Assembly: GCA_964390335.1 (NCBI GenBank)
Contig: CAYMHU010000008.1
Coordinates: 1-64,000, forward strand
DNA length: 64,000 bases
Direction of reading: 5' to 3'
Source: Granulosicoccus sp964390335
Lineage (GTDB): Bacteria; Pseudomonadota; Gammaproteobacteria; Granulosicoccales; Granulosicoccaceae
In this document: positions 16,506 through 24,224 of the stretch, one piece after another
How the letters are laid out: each line of letters starts with the position of its first letter
How positions within the stretch are numbered: the first letter of the stretch is position 1
Translations under genes and position numbers: made by a program
Notes under the pieces: generated by a model
What the model was told of the DNA's origin: nothing
What the model saw: the letters and a program-made list of their open reading frames with translations, nothing else
Database searches by the model: none

Positions 16506-17447
16506 ATGCGTAACCTTGTTGGCGAAACCGCGATAGATTTTATGTCGCATAGAAAACCGGCGATGTTTTTCTCGGCTGCGTTAATCATAATTTCGCTGCT
16601 GGCAATCCTGATTCGCGGCATGAATCTGGGTGTGGACTTCACAGGTGGGTACACATTTGAAGTGGGCTATCAACAAACGGCCGATATTCCTAAAATTCGT
16701 GAAGCGCTAGCTGCGTCTGAATTACCCGAAGCGGTCGTACAAAATTTTGGTTCCAGCACAGAAGTGCTGATTCGTATGGCACCTCCAACAGACGGTGCCA
16801 GTGGTGCCGAGCTCAGCAAAGAGGTTATTGCATCGCTTGCATCAACCAGCGAGTCAGCTGTTGATATGCGGCGCGTAGAATTTGTTGGTCCTCAAGTCGG
16901 TGAAGAATTACGCGAAACTGGTGGTTTGGCAGTGTTGATGGCCTTGTTCGCCATTGTTGTGTACATTTGGTTTCGTTTTGAAAAGAAATTCTCTGTGGGT
17001 TCCGTGCTGGCATTGGTGCACGATGTCATCATAACAGTGGGTATTTTTGCGTTGTTTCAATTTGAATTTGATTTGACGATACTCGCCGCCATTCTTGCGG
17101 TTATTGGTTACTCACTGAACGACACCATTGTTGTATTCGATCGGATACGAGAAAATTTTCTGAGTATGCGCCGCGGTACGCCTGCTGAGATCATGAACAC
17201 GTCAATAAACCAAACCTTGTCACGAACGGTTATTACATCGTTAACAACGCTTTTAGTGTTGGCAGCACTGTTTATTTTCGGCGGTAAAATAATCAATGGC
17301 TTTGCGTTGGCGCTTATTATTGGCGTCATCGTTGGTACGTATTCATCTGTGTTTGTCGCAAGTACAACAGTACTGGCCTTGGGTATCACCAAAGAAGACA
17401 TGATGCCGGTGGAGAAAGAAGGCGCTGAATTCGACGACATGCCTTGA
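16506..17447 (+). CDS. secF: Protein translocase subunit SecF
   Basis: The 313-residue partner of SecD has six predicted membrane helices. Motifs are L-G-V-D-F-T-G-G-Y-T-F in the first periplasmic segment, V-E-F-V-G-P-Q-V-G-E-E-L, and the SecF signature S-L-N-D-T-I-V-V-F-D-R-I-R-E-N. Family length is normal. Together with yajC and secD it completes the accessory translocase, which loads envelope proteins for BamA and Skp, encoded further along this window. Confidence 0.97.
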   Translation: MRNLVGETAIDFMSHRKPAMFFSAALIIISLLAILIRGMNLGVDFTGGYTFEVGYQQTADIPKIREALAASELPEAVVQNFGSSTEVLIRMAPPTDGASGAELSKEVIASLASTSESAVDMRRVEFVGPQVGEELRETGGLAVLMALFAIVVYIWFRFEKKFSVGSVLALVHDVIITVGIFALFQFEFDLTILAAILAVIGYSLNDTIVVFDRIRENFLSMRRGTPAEIMNTSINQTLSRTVITSLTTLLVLAALFIFGGKIINGFALALIIGVIVGTYSSVFVASTTVLALGITKEDMMPVEKEGAEFDDMP

Positions 17448-17524
17448 TCGGAAGTGAGCAACAGTTCGAAACCTATACCAATTCCTAGTTTTTGATCGAA
17501 TGCTTGGAGTGTTATAGTCGCGCG

Positions 17525-17539
17525 GTGGAGAGTCTCCAC
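17525..17539 (+). other. 5' UTR hairpin before the lipoprotein gene
   Basis: GTGGAG (17525-17530) and CTCCAC (17534-17539) form a 6-bp stem with a three-base loop. It lies 7 bases before the Shine-Dalgarno AAGGA (17547-17551) and just after a possible -10 box TATAGT (17513-17518). It could stabilise the 5' end of the mRNA. Confidence 0.4.
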
Positions 17540-17557
17540 TGAAATTAAGGAAGTTTC

Positions 17558-18688
17558 ATGCGCAAAATTAAAGCTCTAATATCTACTGGTCTCATCATGG
17601 GGTTGCCCCTTCTGGCTTTGGTTGCCTGTGGTGGCTCGTCCGGTAGCTCATCTGGCATTGCAACTGAGAATGACGGCAGTGCAAACCAAGTTATTCAGCA
17701 GGACCAGCCCGAGATAATTGTTGACAATCAAACCCCTGTTGGTACTAACAACGACAACGTTACCGATTTCGCTACGGTACCGCTGCGCTCTTTGCCGCCT
17801 TTAAGTGAGCGACTCTATACTGGTGTGGCTTACGGCACCAAAGTCAATGGTCCGGTGATAGGTAAAAACCTTATTCCTAATTCGGAGCTCATCCACGAAA
17901 TTCCGGTCGACATTGCATCGCCAGCGGACGGTGTGGTTATTGAGAAAGCGTACATAATCGATCATTACCCTAGCAATGACACAACCGTTCGTTACGATTA
18001 TCCAGAGCCGATTTTGGCCGCGGTAATTACCAATGTCAGTAATGCCATGCTTTGTGATTTTCGTTTCAGGTCACTGAACTTAGAAATGAGCAACGGCGAA
18101 ATGATTGACACTGAGCTCGACATTGAAGGTTACGTCACTATTCATCCCAAACGGTTCAACTTTGTGTCTGACCGATACGATAAAGAATGTATCCCGGCAG
18201 AAAAATCAGTCTACGCATTCGGAAGTATAGGGTTCGGCGGCATTTTTGGCACTGAATTCCGTGAATTGGAAGACGCAAACGGCAGTGCGCTGAGTGGGGA
18301 CGATGTTGTGAAACTTTTGGTAGATGAGGTTGAAGTTGATGTAGAAAACGAGCGTGAAGTCGACACCAACGGTTTGTTTGCTTCTGTTTACGCACCCAGC
18401 GAGTTCTTGCCTATTAGCAGCTTGGATGAACATTGGTCTGCAGTGACGGTTTCTAACCCATCGAATCGAAACTTGCTGAATAGAAGCAGAGGTGTGGTCG
18501 TTTTTATTGATCCTGCCACATCGGCTCCTTTAGGCGAAGTCCAGTTGAGTAACAGATCAACTGAAACTAGATATATCCTGGCACCAGGGGAAGAATCTCA
18601 ACTCTATTATTTTGATTGGGAAGAATTGAACGGGTCTACCAGTCAGGTTCTAGTGATGCCAAACTGGTCCGACTTCGATAGTCGTTAA
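17558..18688 (+). CDS. Uncharacterised lipoprotein
   Basis: The 376-residue protein has a clear lipoprotein signal: charged start M-R-K-I-K, hydrophobic core, and lipobox L-V-A-C with Cys24. A Gly/Ser linker follows, and a Thr/Asn/Asp-rich region runs to about residue 75. No Asp follows the Cys, so outer-membrane sorting is likely. The remaining 300 residues are soluble and acidic with no motif I recognise; two Cys (C-D-F-R and E-C-I-P) may form a disulfide. It has its own Shine-Dalgarno (AAGGA) and probable promoter, so it is likely independent of secF. It is convergent with suhB. Confidence 0.8.
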   Translation: MRKIKALISTGLIMGLPLLALVACGGSSGSSSGIATENDGSANQVIQQDQPEIIVDNQTPVGTNNDNVTDFATVPLRSLPPLSERLYTGVAYGTKVNGPVIGKNLIPNSELIHEIPVDIASPADGVVIEKAYIIDHYPSNDTTVRYDYPEPILAAVITNVSNAMLCDFRFRSLNLEMSNGEMIDTELDIEGYVTIHPKRFNFVSDRYDKECIPAEKSVYAFGSIGFGGIFGTEFRELEDANGSALSGDDVVKLLVDEVEVDVENEREVDTNGLFASVYAPSEFLPISSLDEHWSAVTVSNPSNRNLLNRSRGVVVFIDPATSAPLGEVQLSNRSTETRYILAPGEESQLYYFDWEELNGSTSQVLVMPNWSDFDSR

Positions 18689-18714
18689 AATTCCTAAAGC
18701 GATTAACGGTGCGA

Positions 18715-19518
18715 TTATCTCTGAGTAAAGCGTTTGTGTAGCGGCTTCATGGTTTGCAACATAGCGTGATGAATTTTGGGGCTGGCAGCAATCACGTTGC
18801 CGGTTTCTAACCAGTTATCGCCAGCATCGAAATCATTTAATAAGCCGCCGGCTTCGCGGATAATCAAGGCTCCCGCAGCGATATCCCACGGCTGTAATCC
18901 AACCAGCCAAACACCGTCGAGTCTGCCTGCCGCCACTGACGCCAAATCTAAAGCGGCTGAACCTGCACGTCGAATACCGCCGGATTGCTCTGTGTATTGG
19001 CGCAGCGTTTCTTGAAAGAAATCGAGATCTTGTCCTTCTCGGTACGGGAACCCGGTACCGAGCAGCGCGTTTTCTATGCGATTGGTTTTGCTGACTCGGA
19101 TGCGTTTACTGTCCAGCCATGCACCTTCGCCGCGACTCGCCGTAAATAGTTCCTGGCTAACCGGGTTGTACACCACCGCCTGATCAATTCTTTGTTTGTG
19201 CATCAGTGCAATGGATACACTGAAGTACGGGTAACCGTGTAAGAAGTTTGTTGTGCCATCAAGCGGATCAACTATCCAGCGATACTCTGCATTCTCATCG
19301 CCTATGAGTCCGGACTCTTCGCCCAGTACGGCGTGATCGGGATAGGCTTTACGCAGCACGTTGATTATTTCGGTTTCGGCGCTACGATCGACTTCGCTGA
19401 CAAAATCGTTGCGTTGTTTGCGATCGACTTGCAGTGAATCGATTCGATCCATGCTGCGTGTAATGACATTACCGGCCGCGCGGGCAGCGCGGATACCGAT
19501 GTTCAGCATCGGGTGCAT
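18715..19518 (-). CDS. suhB: Inositol monophosphatase family protein SuhB
   Basis: The 267-residue Mg-dependent phosphatase is the same length as E. coli SuhB. Metal-binding motifs G-E-E-S-G and I-V-D-P-L-D-G-T-T-N-F are followed by the C-terminal W-D-I-A-A-G-A-L-I-I-R-E-A-G-G. SuhB hydrolyses inositol-1-phosphate and also takes part in rRNA transcription antitermination with NusA. ATG 19518 (M-H-P-M-L-N-I-G-I-R-A-A-R) is the canonical start; the longer frame opens with TTG 19542. It is divergent from trmJ, as in other gammaproteobacteria. Confidence 0.95.
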   Translation of the reverse strand: MHPMLNIGIRAARAAGNVITRSMDRIDSLQVDRKQRNDFVSEVDRSAETEIINVLRKAYPDHAVLGEESGLIGDENAEYRWIVDPLDGTTNFLHGYPYFSVSIALMHKQRIDQAVVYNPVSQELFTASRGEGAWLDSKRIRVSKTNRIENALLGTGFPYREGQDLDFFQETLRQYTEQSGGIRRAGSAALDLASVAAGRLDGVWLVGLQPWDIAAGALIIREAGGLLNDFDAGDNWLETGNVIAASPKIHHAMLQTMKPLHKRFTQR

Positions 19519-19606
19519 AGGATTCTGAGTCGTTGAGGCCAAATGTAATTGTAAAGCTTAATGGGCAATAGCGCCTGTTCGAATAGGAGTTGAGTACAAT
19601 CGTCAT

Positions 19607-20362
19607 ATGAAACTGAATATCGTATTCGTGTTAATTGGTACAACGCATTCGGGCAACATTGGGGCTGCCGCTCGCGCAATAAAAAACATGGGTTTTGCGG
19701 AGCTGCGTTTAGTTGAGTGTTGTTCGCATCTGACAAAAGATGCGTTATCAAGAGCATCAGGCGCCGATGCAGTGCTGCACAACGCAAAGAAATTCAGCAC
19801 ACTGGATGACGCAGTAGCCGATTGCCATAGCGTTATTGGTACCAGTGCACGTGATAGGCATCTTGCTGTACCGGTTGCCCCGTGTCGCGAGCTGGCCAGC
19901 GAGTTGGTTGAATCTGCCAACCAGGCAACCGGCACAATGCAGGTTGCGATGGTGTTTGGTCGCGAGCGGTCCGGGCTATCCAATGAAGAAATGGATCGTT
20001 GTACCCGGCTGCTCAGAATTCCGTGTAACCCTGACTTTAGCTCGTTGAATTTGGGCGCTGCTGTGCAAGTGGTGGCATACGAGTGTGCGCAAGCCTTGCA
20101 ATCTGTACCAATGCCCCAAAATTCCGAGGTGGAAACGGCTGCAAACGGCGAGTCGATGCAGCATTTTTTCGATCATTTAGAGCGGGTTATGGTGAATACC
20201 GGCTTTTTGAACCCGGATAACCCTCGGCAATTGATGCGGCGAATCCGGCGCTATTTCGAGCGAAATCGGCCGAATGAGTCTGAATTAAACATCTTGCGCG
20301 GCATTTTGACTGCGACCGAGAAGCCGCAGCCGCAACAATCTGGCAAACCGGACGGTAAGTAA
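19607..20362 (+). CDS. trmJ: tRNA (cytidine(32)/uridine(32)-2'-O)-methyltransferase TrmJ
   Basis: The 251-residue SPOUT-fold methyltransferase methylates the 2'-OH of residue 32 in several tRNAs. Seen are V-L-I-G-T-T-H-S-G-N-I-G-A-A-A-R-A-I-K-N-M-G at the N-terminus, V-F-G-R-E-R-S-G-L-S-N-E-E and I-P-C-N-P-D-F-S-S-L-N-L-G-A-A-V-Q-V, which form the trefoil-knot SAM site. A C-terminal helical extension is present. The suhB/trmJ divergent pair upstream of isc genes is a conserved arrangement. Confidence 0.95.
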   Translation: MKLNIVFVLIGTTHSGNIGAAARAIKNMGFAELRLVECCSHLTKDALSRASGADAVLHNAKKFSTLDDAVADCHSVIGTSARDRHLAVPVAPCRELASELVESANQATGTMQVAMVFGRERSGLSNEEMDRCTRLLRIPCNPDFSSLNLGAAVQVVAYECAQALQSVPMPQNSEVETAANGESMQHFFDHLERVMVNTGFLNPDNPRQLMRRIRRYFERNRPNESELNILRGILTATEKPQPQQSGKPDGK

Positions 20363-20468
20363 CAACCGGAATACGAAAAATCACCGTTTTAGATGACCTG
20401 TTCGGCGCTGGCAGGCGTATAATAACCCAGTAAACTGATCGGAATTAATGTCGGGTTGGACCTATCCT

Positions 20469-21218
20469 ATGTGGCAACTCATCAAAGAAGATATCAAATG
20501 TGTGTTCGACCGCGATCCTGCGGCGCGCAATTTACTGGATGTTTTAACCTGTTACTCCGGCGTGCACGCCATGTTGTTCCATCGTGCAAATCACTGGCTG
20601 TGGCACAAACGGTTGCGATGGGCCGCTCGCTTTCTAGGCAATATTGCCCGCTGGCTAACCGGTATCGAAATCCATCCCGGTGCGAAAATTGGTCGACGCT
20701 TTTTTGTTGATCACGGTACTGGCGTTGTCATCGGTGAAACCGCTGAAATTGGTGACGATGTCACTTTGTATCAAGGTGTCACACTTGGCGGTCGAACTCT
20801 GGATGAGGGCAAGCGTCATCCGACCTTGGGCAACAACGTGGTTGTCGGTGCTGGCGCAAAAATTCTTGGTCCGTTCGTGGTCGGTGATGATGCGCGAATA
20901 GGGTCAAATGCGGTTGTACTAGAAGAAGTGCCCGCCGGTGCAACGATTGTTGGTGTGCCGGGGCGCATTGTTCGCTGCCGCGATAAGGATGCCAAGTGTC
21001 TAGAAATGGTTAAGCAAAAGGAACAGCAGGCGGTCTTTGATGCGTACGGTGTTTCAGAGGACAGCAGCGATCCTTACGAGGCAACATTAGCGCTAATGCA
21101 GGAGCAAATAGAGACACTTCGAGCTGAGCTTGATGCGTTGAGGTTGGCCGCTGATAAGCAATTGGGCAGTGATAACACAGCGCGTCCACGCCGCAAAACA
21201 GGCACTGAAAGTTCCTGA
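20469..21218 (+). CDS. cysE: Serine O-acetyltransferase
   Basis: The 249-residue EpsC/CysE-type enzyme makes O-acetylserine from serine and acetyl-CoA, the first step of cysteine synthesis. The N-terminal E-D-I-K-C-V-F-D-R-D-P-A-A-R-N helix is followed by left-handed beta-helix repeats with catalytic His in F-V-D-H-G-T-G-V-V-I-G-E-T and G-G-R-T-L-D-E-G-K-R-H-P-T. ATG 20469 fits the family start (M-W-Q-L-I-K-E-D-I); ATG 20448 would add seven residues. The acidic/helical tail after about 180 is longer than minimal. Placement before iscR links sulfur supply to Fe-S assembly, as in Pseudomonas. Confidence 0.94.
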   Translation: MWQLIKEDIKCVFDRDPAARNLLDVLTCYSGVHAMLFHRANHWLWHKRLRWAARFLGNIARWLTGIEIHPGAKIGRRFFVDHGTGVVIGETAEIGDDVTLYQGVTLGGRTLDEGKRHPTLGNNVVVGAGAKILGPFVVGDDARIGSNAVVLEEVPAGATIVGVPGRIVRCRDKDAKCLEMVKQKEQQAVFDAYGVSEDSSDPYEATLALMQEQIETLRAELDALRLAADKQLGSDNTARPRRKTGTESS

Positions 21219-21232
21219 CCCTGGGCAGCGGT

Positions 21233-21248
21233 TAACTAACTAACTAAC
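21233..21248. repeat. TAAC tetranucleotide repeat
   Basis: Four perfect TAAC copies lie in the cysE-iscR spacer, about 40 bases upstream of the IscR-type promoter. Such a short simple repeat could vary in copy number but has no evident function. Confidence 0.6.
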
Positions 21249-21283
21249 ACTGAATGATCATCCGAACAGTTACAAACGACGTA

Positions 21284-21308
21284 ATACTTGACTGAATTAG
21301 TAGGAAAT
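21284..21308 (+). promoter_or_regulatory. Candidate IscR type 1 operator overlapping the isc promoter
   Basis: ATACTTGACTGAATTAGTAG begins a 25-base site that fits the known type 1 IscR box: left half ATAC-YTGACT, AT-rich centre, then AGT with a degenerate right half. TTGACT inside it (21288-21293) can serve as the -35 element, with CATTCT (21311-21316) a weak -10 at 17 bases. By analogy with E. coli, [2Fe-2S]-IscR would repress the operon here. The match is by eye. Confidence 0.65.
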
Positions 21309-21366
21309 GGCATTCTACGTGGTGTAAATGCCTCGGAACGCGAGTTTAAGCAACAGTGATGTCATT

Positions 21367-21870
21367 ATGAAACTAACCACGAAAGGGCGGTATGCGGTAA
21401 CGGCAATGTTGGATCTTGCGCTGCATGCGCAAAACGGACCGATATCGTTGGCGGAAATTTCAAGTCGTCAGGAAATCTCGCTGTCGTACCTGGAGCAGTT
21501 GTTCTCCAGATTGCGTAAAAACGATTTGGTATCGAGTACGCGTGGACCGGGTGGCGGATATCGAGTTGCGCGCAGCTTGGATGAAGTTTCGGTGTCCGAA
21601 ATCATAATGGCCGTGAACGAATCAGTGGATGCTACACAATGTGCGGGTAAAGAAAATTGCCATAGCCATGGTCGATGTCTCACTCATGATTTATGGGAAG
21701 ATTTAAGCGCCCAAATAGCTGAATTTTTAAGTGGCGTCTCCTTGCAAAACCTAATCGATAAACAAAGCGTAAAAGCGGTATCGTTGCGACAAGAACAACT
21801 GCAGGGACACTTCCTCAAAGAGCCCATTAAAGAACAAGTTGTAGTGCAGCACGATAGGCAGGCCAGCTAA
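21367..21870 (+). CDS. iscR: Fe-S cluster assembly transcriptional regulator IscR
   Basis: The 167-residue Rrf2-family regulator starts M-K-L-T-T-K-G-R-Y-A. It has a winged helix-turn-helix (about 10-65) and the three cluster-ligating cysteines Cys92, Cys98 and Cys104 plus His107, the same numbering as E. coli IscR. It senses [2Fe-2S] supply and represses its own operon through the box at 21284-21308; the apo form acts at type 2 sites. The upstream in-frame extension to 21328 lacks family support. A hairpin overlaps its stop codon. Confidence 0.97.
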   Translation: MKLTTKGRYAVTAMLDLALHAQNGPISLAEISSRQEISLSYLEQLFSRLRKNDLVSSTRGPGGGYRVARSLDEVSVSEIIMAVNESVDATQCAGKENCHSHGRCLTHDLWEDLSAQIAEFLSGVSLQNLIDKQSVKAVSLRQEQLQGHFLKEPIKEQVVVQHDRQAS

Positions 21871-21889
21871 CTAATCAGTTAATTAGCTG
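21864..21889 (+). other. Hairpin at the iscR 3' end
   Basis: CAGCTAA (21864-21870) pairs perfectly with TTAGCTG (21883-21889) around a 12-base loop, spanning the iscR stop codon. There is no following T-run, so it is not a classic terminator. In E. coli a structure in the iscR-iscS spacer protects iscR mRNA when the downstream part is degraded; this hairpin may play the same role (inference). Confidence 0.45.
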
Positions 21890-21934
21890 ACCTCATTCAT
21901 TCGGTATCAACAAATTTTAAGGTGAGTCAACAAA

Positions 21935-23158
21935 GTGAGTTCGTTAAATATCCCAATCTATCTTGATTATTCTGCCACCACGCCTGTCGATGAGCGTGTT
22001 GCTGCGAGTATGGCCGAGTGTCTGACCATGCAGGGTAACTTTGGTAATCCTGCGTCCCGTTCACACCCATTTGGTTGGAAAGCGGAAGAAGCTGTGGAGA
22101 CAGCACGCCGTAATGTTGCCGAACTCATTGGTGCCGTACCGAAAGAAATTGTGTGGACATCTGGCGCAACTGAGTCAGATAACCTGGCAATTAAGGGTGC
22201 GGCAGAATTCAATCAAAAGAAAGGCAAGCACATCATCACAATGAAAACGGAACATAAGGCCGTTCTCGATACCTGCCGACAATTAGAGCGTGATGGCTTC
22301 GAAGTGTCTTACATGGATCCAATGGATAACGGATTATTGGATATCGAAGCATTCAAAAAAGAAATTCGCGACGACACCATTGTTGTATCGATCATGCACG
22401 TCAATAACGAGATTGGTGTTATTCAGGACATCAAAACCATCGGTGCTATAACCAGAGAGAAAGGCATCATCTTTCATGTTGATGCAGCGCAAAGTCCAGG
22501 TAAGGTTGCGATCGATGTCGACGAAATGAATGTTGACCTCATGTCCTTGTGCGCTCACAAAGTGTATGGTCCAAAAGGAATCGGCGCGTTGTATGTTCGT
22601 CGCAAGCCACGGGTTCGATTGGAAGCACAAATTCACGGTGGTGGCCATGAGCGCGGTATGCGTTCAGGTACGTTGCCGACGCATCAAATTGTTGGCATGG
22701 GCGAAGCATTCCGTATCGCTCGTGAAGAGATGGCCACAGAAAATGAGCGCATGCGTCAATTGCGTGACCGACTGTGGGACGGTGTTAAAGATATGGAAGA
22801 GATCTACCTCAACGGCGATATGCAGCAGCGTATTCCGGGCAATTTGAACATTAGTTTCAATTTTGTAGAGGGTGAGAGCTTGATAATGTCGTTAAAGGAC
22901 ATAGCTGTATCAAGCGGGTCGGCGTGTACTAGCGCGAGTCTGGAGCCTTCATACGTATTACGTGCTATTGGCCGAAATGATGAACTCGCTCACAGTTCAA
23001 TCCGGTTTACAATGGGCAGGTTCTCAACTGAGGAAGAAGTGGACTTTACCATCCAAAAAGTGCGTGAAGCGGTAACCAAGCTGCGTGAATTATCACCACT
23101 ATGGGATATGCACAAAGAAGGTATCGATCTGGATTCTGTAGAATGGGCGCATCACTGA
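21935..23158 (+). CDS. iscS: Cysteine desulfurase IscS
   Basis: The 407-residue PLP enzyme removes sulfur from cysteine and delivers it as persulfide to IscU and to tRNA thiolation enzymes. Visible are the start I-Y-L-D-Y-S-A-T-T-P-V-D, A-T-E-S-D-N, the PLP-binding Lys209 in C-A-H-K-V-Y-G-P-K-G, and the catalytic loop S-S-G-S-A-C-T-S-A-S with Cys331. Offsets are +3 relative to E. coli. It initiates at GTG with AAGGTGAG upstream. It is the second gene of the isc operon. Confidence 0.98.
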   Translation: MSSLNIPIYLDYSATTPVDERVAASMAECLTMQGNFGNPASRSHPFGWKAEEAVETARRNVAELIGAVPKEIVWTSGATESDNLAIKGAAEFNQKKGKHIITMKTEHKAVLDTCRQLERDGFEVSYMDPMDNGLLDIEAFKKEIRDDTIVVSIMHVNNEIGVIQDIKTIGAITREKGIIFHVDAAQSPGKVAIDVDEMNVDLMSLCAHKVYGPKGIGALYVRRKPRVRLEAQIHGGGHERGMRSGTLPTHQIVGMGEAFRIAREEMATENERMRQLRDRLWDGVKDMEEIYLNGDMQQRIPGNLNISFNFVEGESLIMSLKDIAVSSGSACTSASLEPSYVLRAIGRNDELAHSSIRFTMGRFSTEEEVDFTIQKVREAVTKLRELSPLWDMHKEGIDLDSVEWAHH

Positions 23159-23226
23159 TCGCCGGTGTGCACAAGCAGAATACTTAGGCAGATTACACAA
23201 ACAGATTAGATGTTTAATTCAGATTA

Positions 23227-23317
23227 GCGGTTCAATAACCGCAGATCGTTAACTAAGATTAGCGGCTCAAGTAGCCGCGCATTTTAACTAAGATTAGCGG
23301 CTCTACTAGCCGCTAAT
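23227..23317 (+). repeat. Three tandem hairpins with compensatory changes between iscS and iscU
   Basis: Three stem-loops are repeated at 35-bp spacing: GCGGTT/AACCGC (23227-23232 with 23237-23242), GCGGCT/AGCCGC (23262-23267 with 23273-23278), and a perfect 10-bp stem ATTAGCGGCT/AGCCGCTAAT (23293-23302 with 23308-23317). Copies share the lead AAGATTAGCGG or AGATTAGCGG. The TT/AA to CT/AG change keeps pairing, pointing to selection for RNA structure. No U-run follows. Confidence 0.8.
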
Positions 23318-23345
23318 CCAAACAAGTTAGTTTTAGGAGATATAA

Positions 23346-23747
23346 ATGGCTTACAGCGATAAGGTACTTGATCACTACGAGAACCCACGTAACGTTGGTG
23401 TTTTAGATAAGGACGATCCCAATGTCGGTACCGGTATGGTTGGCGCACCTGCGTGCGGTGACGTTATGCGTTTACAGATCAAAGTATCTGACGATGGCGT
23501 TGTGGAAGATGCGAAGTTTAAAACCTATGGTTGCGGTTCAGCCATTGCGTCTTCGTCTTTGGTAACCGAAATGGTTAAGGGCAAAACTCTGGATGAAGTG
23601 GCAGCAATCAAAAACGCTCACATCGCAGAAGAGTTGGCGCTTCCTCCGGTAAAGATTCACTGTTCGGTGTTGGCTGAAGATGCAATTGCTGCGGCTATTG
23701 CAGATATCAAAGCCAAGCGCGGTGAAGATATCAAGGAAAGCGCATAA
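23346..23747 (+). CDS. iscU: Fe-S cluster scaffold protein IscU
   Basis: The 133-residue scaffold on which [2Fe-2S] and [4Fe-4S] clusters are built. The ligands Cys37, Asp39, Cys63, His105 and Cys106 are all present, at the same numbers as in E. coli. The HscA recognition motif L-P-P-V-K lies at 99-103. A strong Shine-Dalgarno TAGGAGAT precedes the ATG. It receives sulfur from IscS and hands clusters over with HscA/HscB, encoded downstream. Confidence 0.98.
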   Translation: MAYSDKVLDHYENPRNVGVLDKDDPNVGTGMVGAPACGDVMRLQIKVSDDGVVEDAKFKTYGCGSAIASSSLVTEMVKGKTLDEVAAIKNAHIAEELALPPVKIHCSVLAEDAIAAAIADIKAKRGEDIKESA

Positions 23748-23759
23748 TCTCGACTAGCT

Positions 23760-23797
23760 TAGTCCGACTATTGGTAGTCCGATTATTAGTCTGATTA
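23760..23797 (+). repeat. Degenerate 12-bp tandem repeats in the iscU-iscA spacer
   Basis: TAGTCCGACTAT (23760-23771), TAGTCCGATTAT (23775-23786) and TAGTCTGATTA (23787-23797) are related direct repeats filling much of the 84-base spacer. Function unknown; they may reflect local duplication. Confidence 0.55.
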
Positions 23798-23831
23798 AGA
23801 TGGGTCCCGAATAAACTGACGGGGTAGCATT

Positions 23832-24155
23832 ATGGCAATTACAATGACGGAACGAGCTGCTGAACATGTCAGGAGCTATATAGAGAAACGCGGTAAAGGT
23901 ATAGGTCTGCGGTTAGGGGTTAGAACCACTGGCTGTTCAGGTATGGCCTATGTCATCGAGTTTGCTGATGAAATTGCGGCAAACGATGAAGTGTTCGAAC
24001 AGCACGATTTAAAAGTCGTTGTCGATCCGAAAAGCCTTGTGTATCTGGATGGAACGGAGCTCGATTTTGCGAAGGAAGGCCTCAATGAAGGTTTTCAATT
24101 TAAAAACCCGAATGTTAAAGACGAATGCGGTTGTGGCGAGAGCTTCAATATCTAA
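23832..24155 (+). CDS. iscA: Iron-sulfur cluster assembly protein IscA
   Basis: The 107-residue A-type carrier has the three conserved cysteines Cys35 (T-T-G-C-S-G-M-A-Y), Cys99 and Cys101 (E-C-G-C-G-E-S-F). It binds iron or Fe-S clusters and passes them to apo-targets, particularly [4Fe-4S] proteins. Length equals E. coli IscA. Fourth gene of the isc operon. Confidence 0.97.
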   Translation: MAITMTERAAEHVRSYIEKRGKGIGLRLGVRTTGCSGMAYVIEFADEIAANDEVFEQHDLKVVVDPKSLVYLDGTELDFAKEGLNEGFQFKNPNVKDECGCGESFNI

Positions 24156-24163
24156 ACATGATG

Positions 24164-24178
24164 GCCCGTTATACGGGC
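24164..24178 (+). other. Hairpin between iscA and hscB
   Basis: A short GC-rich stem loop lies 9 bases after the iscA stop: the strand centred on GGCCCGT (24163-24169) pairs with ACGGGCT (24173-24179) around a TAT loop, with a G-T pair at the base. No U-run follows, so it is more likely an mRNA processing or stability element, or a weak attenuator, than a full terminator. Confidence 0.45.
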
Positions 24179-24224
24179 TGTCAATTCAAATTCTAACCAA
24201 TAACCATTCAACGTCTGGCCGGTA

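Noticed and set aside
23227..23317. CRISPR-like array in the iscS-iscU spacer
   Set aside because: Only three short units, spacers related to each other, each unit a hairpin, and no cas genes.
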